Translations under genes and position numbers: made by a program
Notes under the pieces: model-generated
Databases searched by the model: none
What the model saw: the letters and a program-made list of their open reading frames with translations, nothing else
What the model was told of the DNA's origin: nothing
From: Ectocarpus siliculosus
Lineage: Eukaryota; Sar; Phaeophyceae; Ectocarpales; Ectocarpaceae
Direction of reading: 5' to 3'
NCBI GenBank assembly: GCA_000310025.1
Contig: FN649754.1
Coordinates: 7,152-41,030 of the forward strand
DNA: 33,879 nt
Shown here: positions 32,874-33,879 of the stretch, piece after piece
Position numbering within the stretch: the stretch's first letter is position 1
Layout: each line of letters opens with the position of its first letter

Positions 32874-33879
32874 GTTCCTGCCCGTCTGTGCCCATGCATA
32901 CACGCGAACGAACGAGCAGGAGAGATCAGCGAACAACACGGGACGAAATAGAGGGACTACGATGGCCGACCGCTTTCACTTCTTCTTCGAGATTCGGGAA
33001 CTAACTTCCGCAGCAAGAGGGTGTTCGAGGTTTGAAAGGGCGGCAAGCTTAAGCCTGTAGTGTGTAAAGAGCGCTGGATCCACATTGAAGACATGACTAA
33101 TACTGCTGGGTGTAGGGTTGTTTACGGTGGAAACAAGTCACTAAATACTACCCGCTTCTTGGAGGATGTTCGAAGTACGGAACTCTTCATTTTGTCTTGT
33201 CTACAAATGTTGCAGACACAAAAGAATGCTGTAGAAATAAATGAATCTTGGAGGCAAATAAACTTGATAGCCTGGTGACCGCTGTTGCTCTCTCTGCTGG
33301 AATCGGAAGGCGGGCATGGGCCTCTCCTGCGCCAAGGCGGCGGTGAGAGCCCCCGTTTCGTGACGAGCCCTTCCTTCGAAAACACCCGTATTCCAAGATT
33401 GGTTTACATAAGACAATCGCAAGCTATTTACTAGACGTGTTGAAGATCGTAGCGCATGTCAACAGAGCTGAGAGTCATTTTCTATTTTCTTTGGGCCCGC
33501 GATTGAGACGACCATACCACGAACGAGCGTACTGCATCAAGACGGTAAATATTGCCGTTCAGAAAAACACCCCAGCATACCAGGTGGTTCACAACTGTTA
33601 ACTCTTGGCCATAACAAACTTGACATACCCCGGCCTTCGGACTTGCTGCAAGTCGATCAACAGATAAAGGCGAACCCATCACACCTGAAGGCAAGAAAAC
33701 AACCCCCAAAATCCGCCCGATCCCAAGTGAACCGACTGCAACATGCAGGGCGGCACTTTCAACCAACACGACGCCCCAATGAAGACCTCTCCAAAGAACC
33801 ACACAGCAATTTGGCAACGCGCAAAAACACTCCGCCACAAACATGTCGATAGAAAAGTGACGCACAGGAGTCGAGCGAC
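32874..33879. other. Region upstream of the complete monooxygenase gene; no gene recognised
   Basis: Expected to hold the promoter and 5' untranslated region of the minus-strand gene, but no core promoter element is clear. A 127-codon minus-strand frame at 33482..33865 has no recognisable domain and I do not call it a gene. Confidence 0.35.

Noticed and set aside
1-33879. CRISPR array, bacterial operon or phage defence system
   Set aside because: Repeats here have no regular unique spacers, genes are intron-split, and no cas-like or defence-like proteins are visible.

Overview
The window looks like nuclear DNA from an intron-rich eukaryote. Short exons are spread over kilobases with GT..AG introns, repeats are abundant, and there are no bacterial operons or ribosome-binding sites. 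The main genes encode DOMON plus copper type II monooxygenase (PHM/DBH-like) proteins. Together with degenerate tyrosine-recombinase and small LTR elements, this suggests a stramenopile alga, possibly a brown alga. That assignment is inference; no sequence here is diagnostic of a genus.

The central finding is a small family of DBH/PHM-like copper monooxygenase genes in three states. (1) One essentially complete gene on the minus strand (25453..32873) has nine exons. Eight of them join in frame with GT..AG sites and carry all six expected copper ligands; only the exon 1/exon 2 junction is off by one base. (2) The last four exons of a diverged paralogue lie on the plus strand (1174..3132); all are open and in phase, and no upstream exons are visible in the window. 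(3) A third, 3'-only copy of the last two exons (21848..22546) arose by direct duplication of about 2 kb (2043..4030 copied at 21456..23437).

Between these lies a repeat-rich region of roughly 17 kb. It contains a non-autonomous LTR element on the minus strand (7631..12057, 237-bp LTRs, target duplication AGATG) filled with tandem repeats and a broken gag-like reading frame. It also contains a decayed tyrosine-recombinase element (about 13761..16660) with a coiled-coil-like first ORF, a recombinase and two 242-bp direct repeats. A second short LTR element (19152..21006, 353-bp LTRs, target duplication TTCCC) has an internal 69-bp tandem array that resembles a piece of its own gag-like sequence. 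Minisatellites occupy 1..640 and 5881..6690, with smaller duplications near 5.0-5.7 kb, 23.9-25.1 kb and inside intron 1 of the complete gene.

I found no rRNA, tRNA or CRISPR array and no convincing additional host gene. Stretches not listed as genes are mostly short random reading frames, simple repeats or decayed transposon DNA. Exon boundaries were worked out by hand from splice signals, reading phase and comparison among the three copies.
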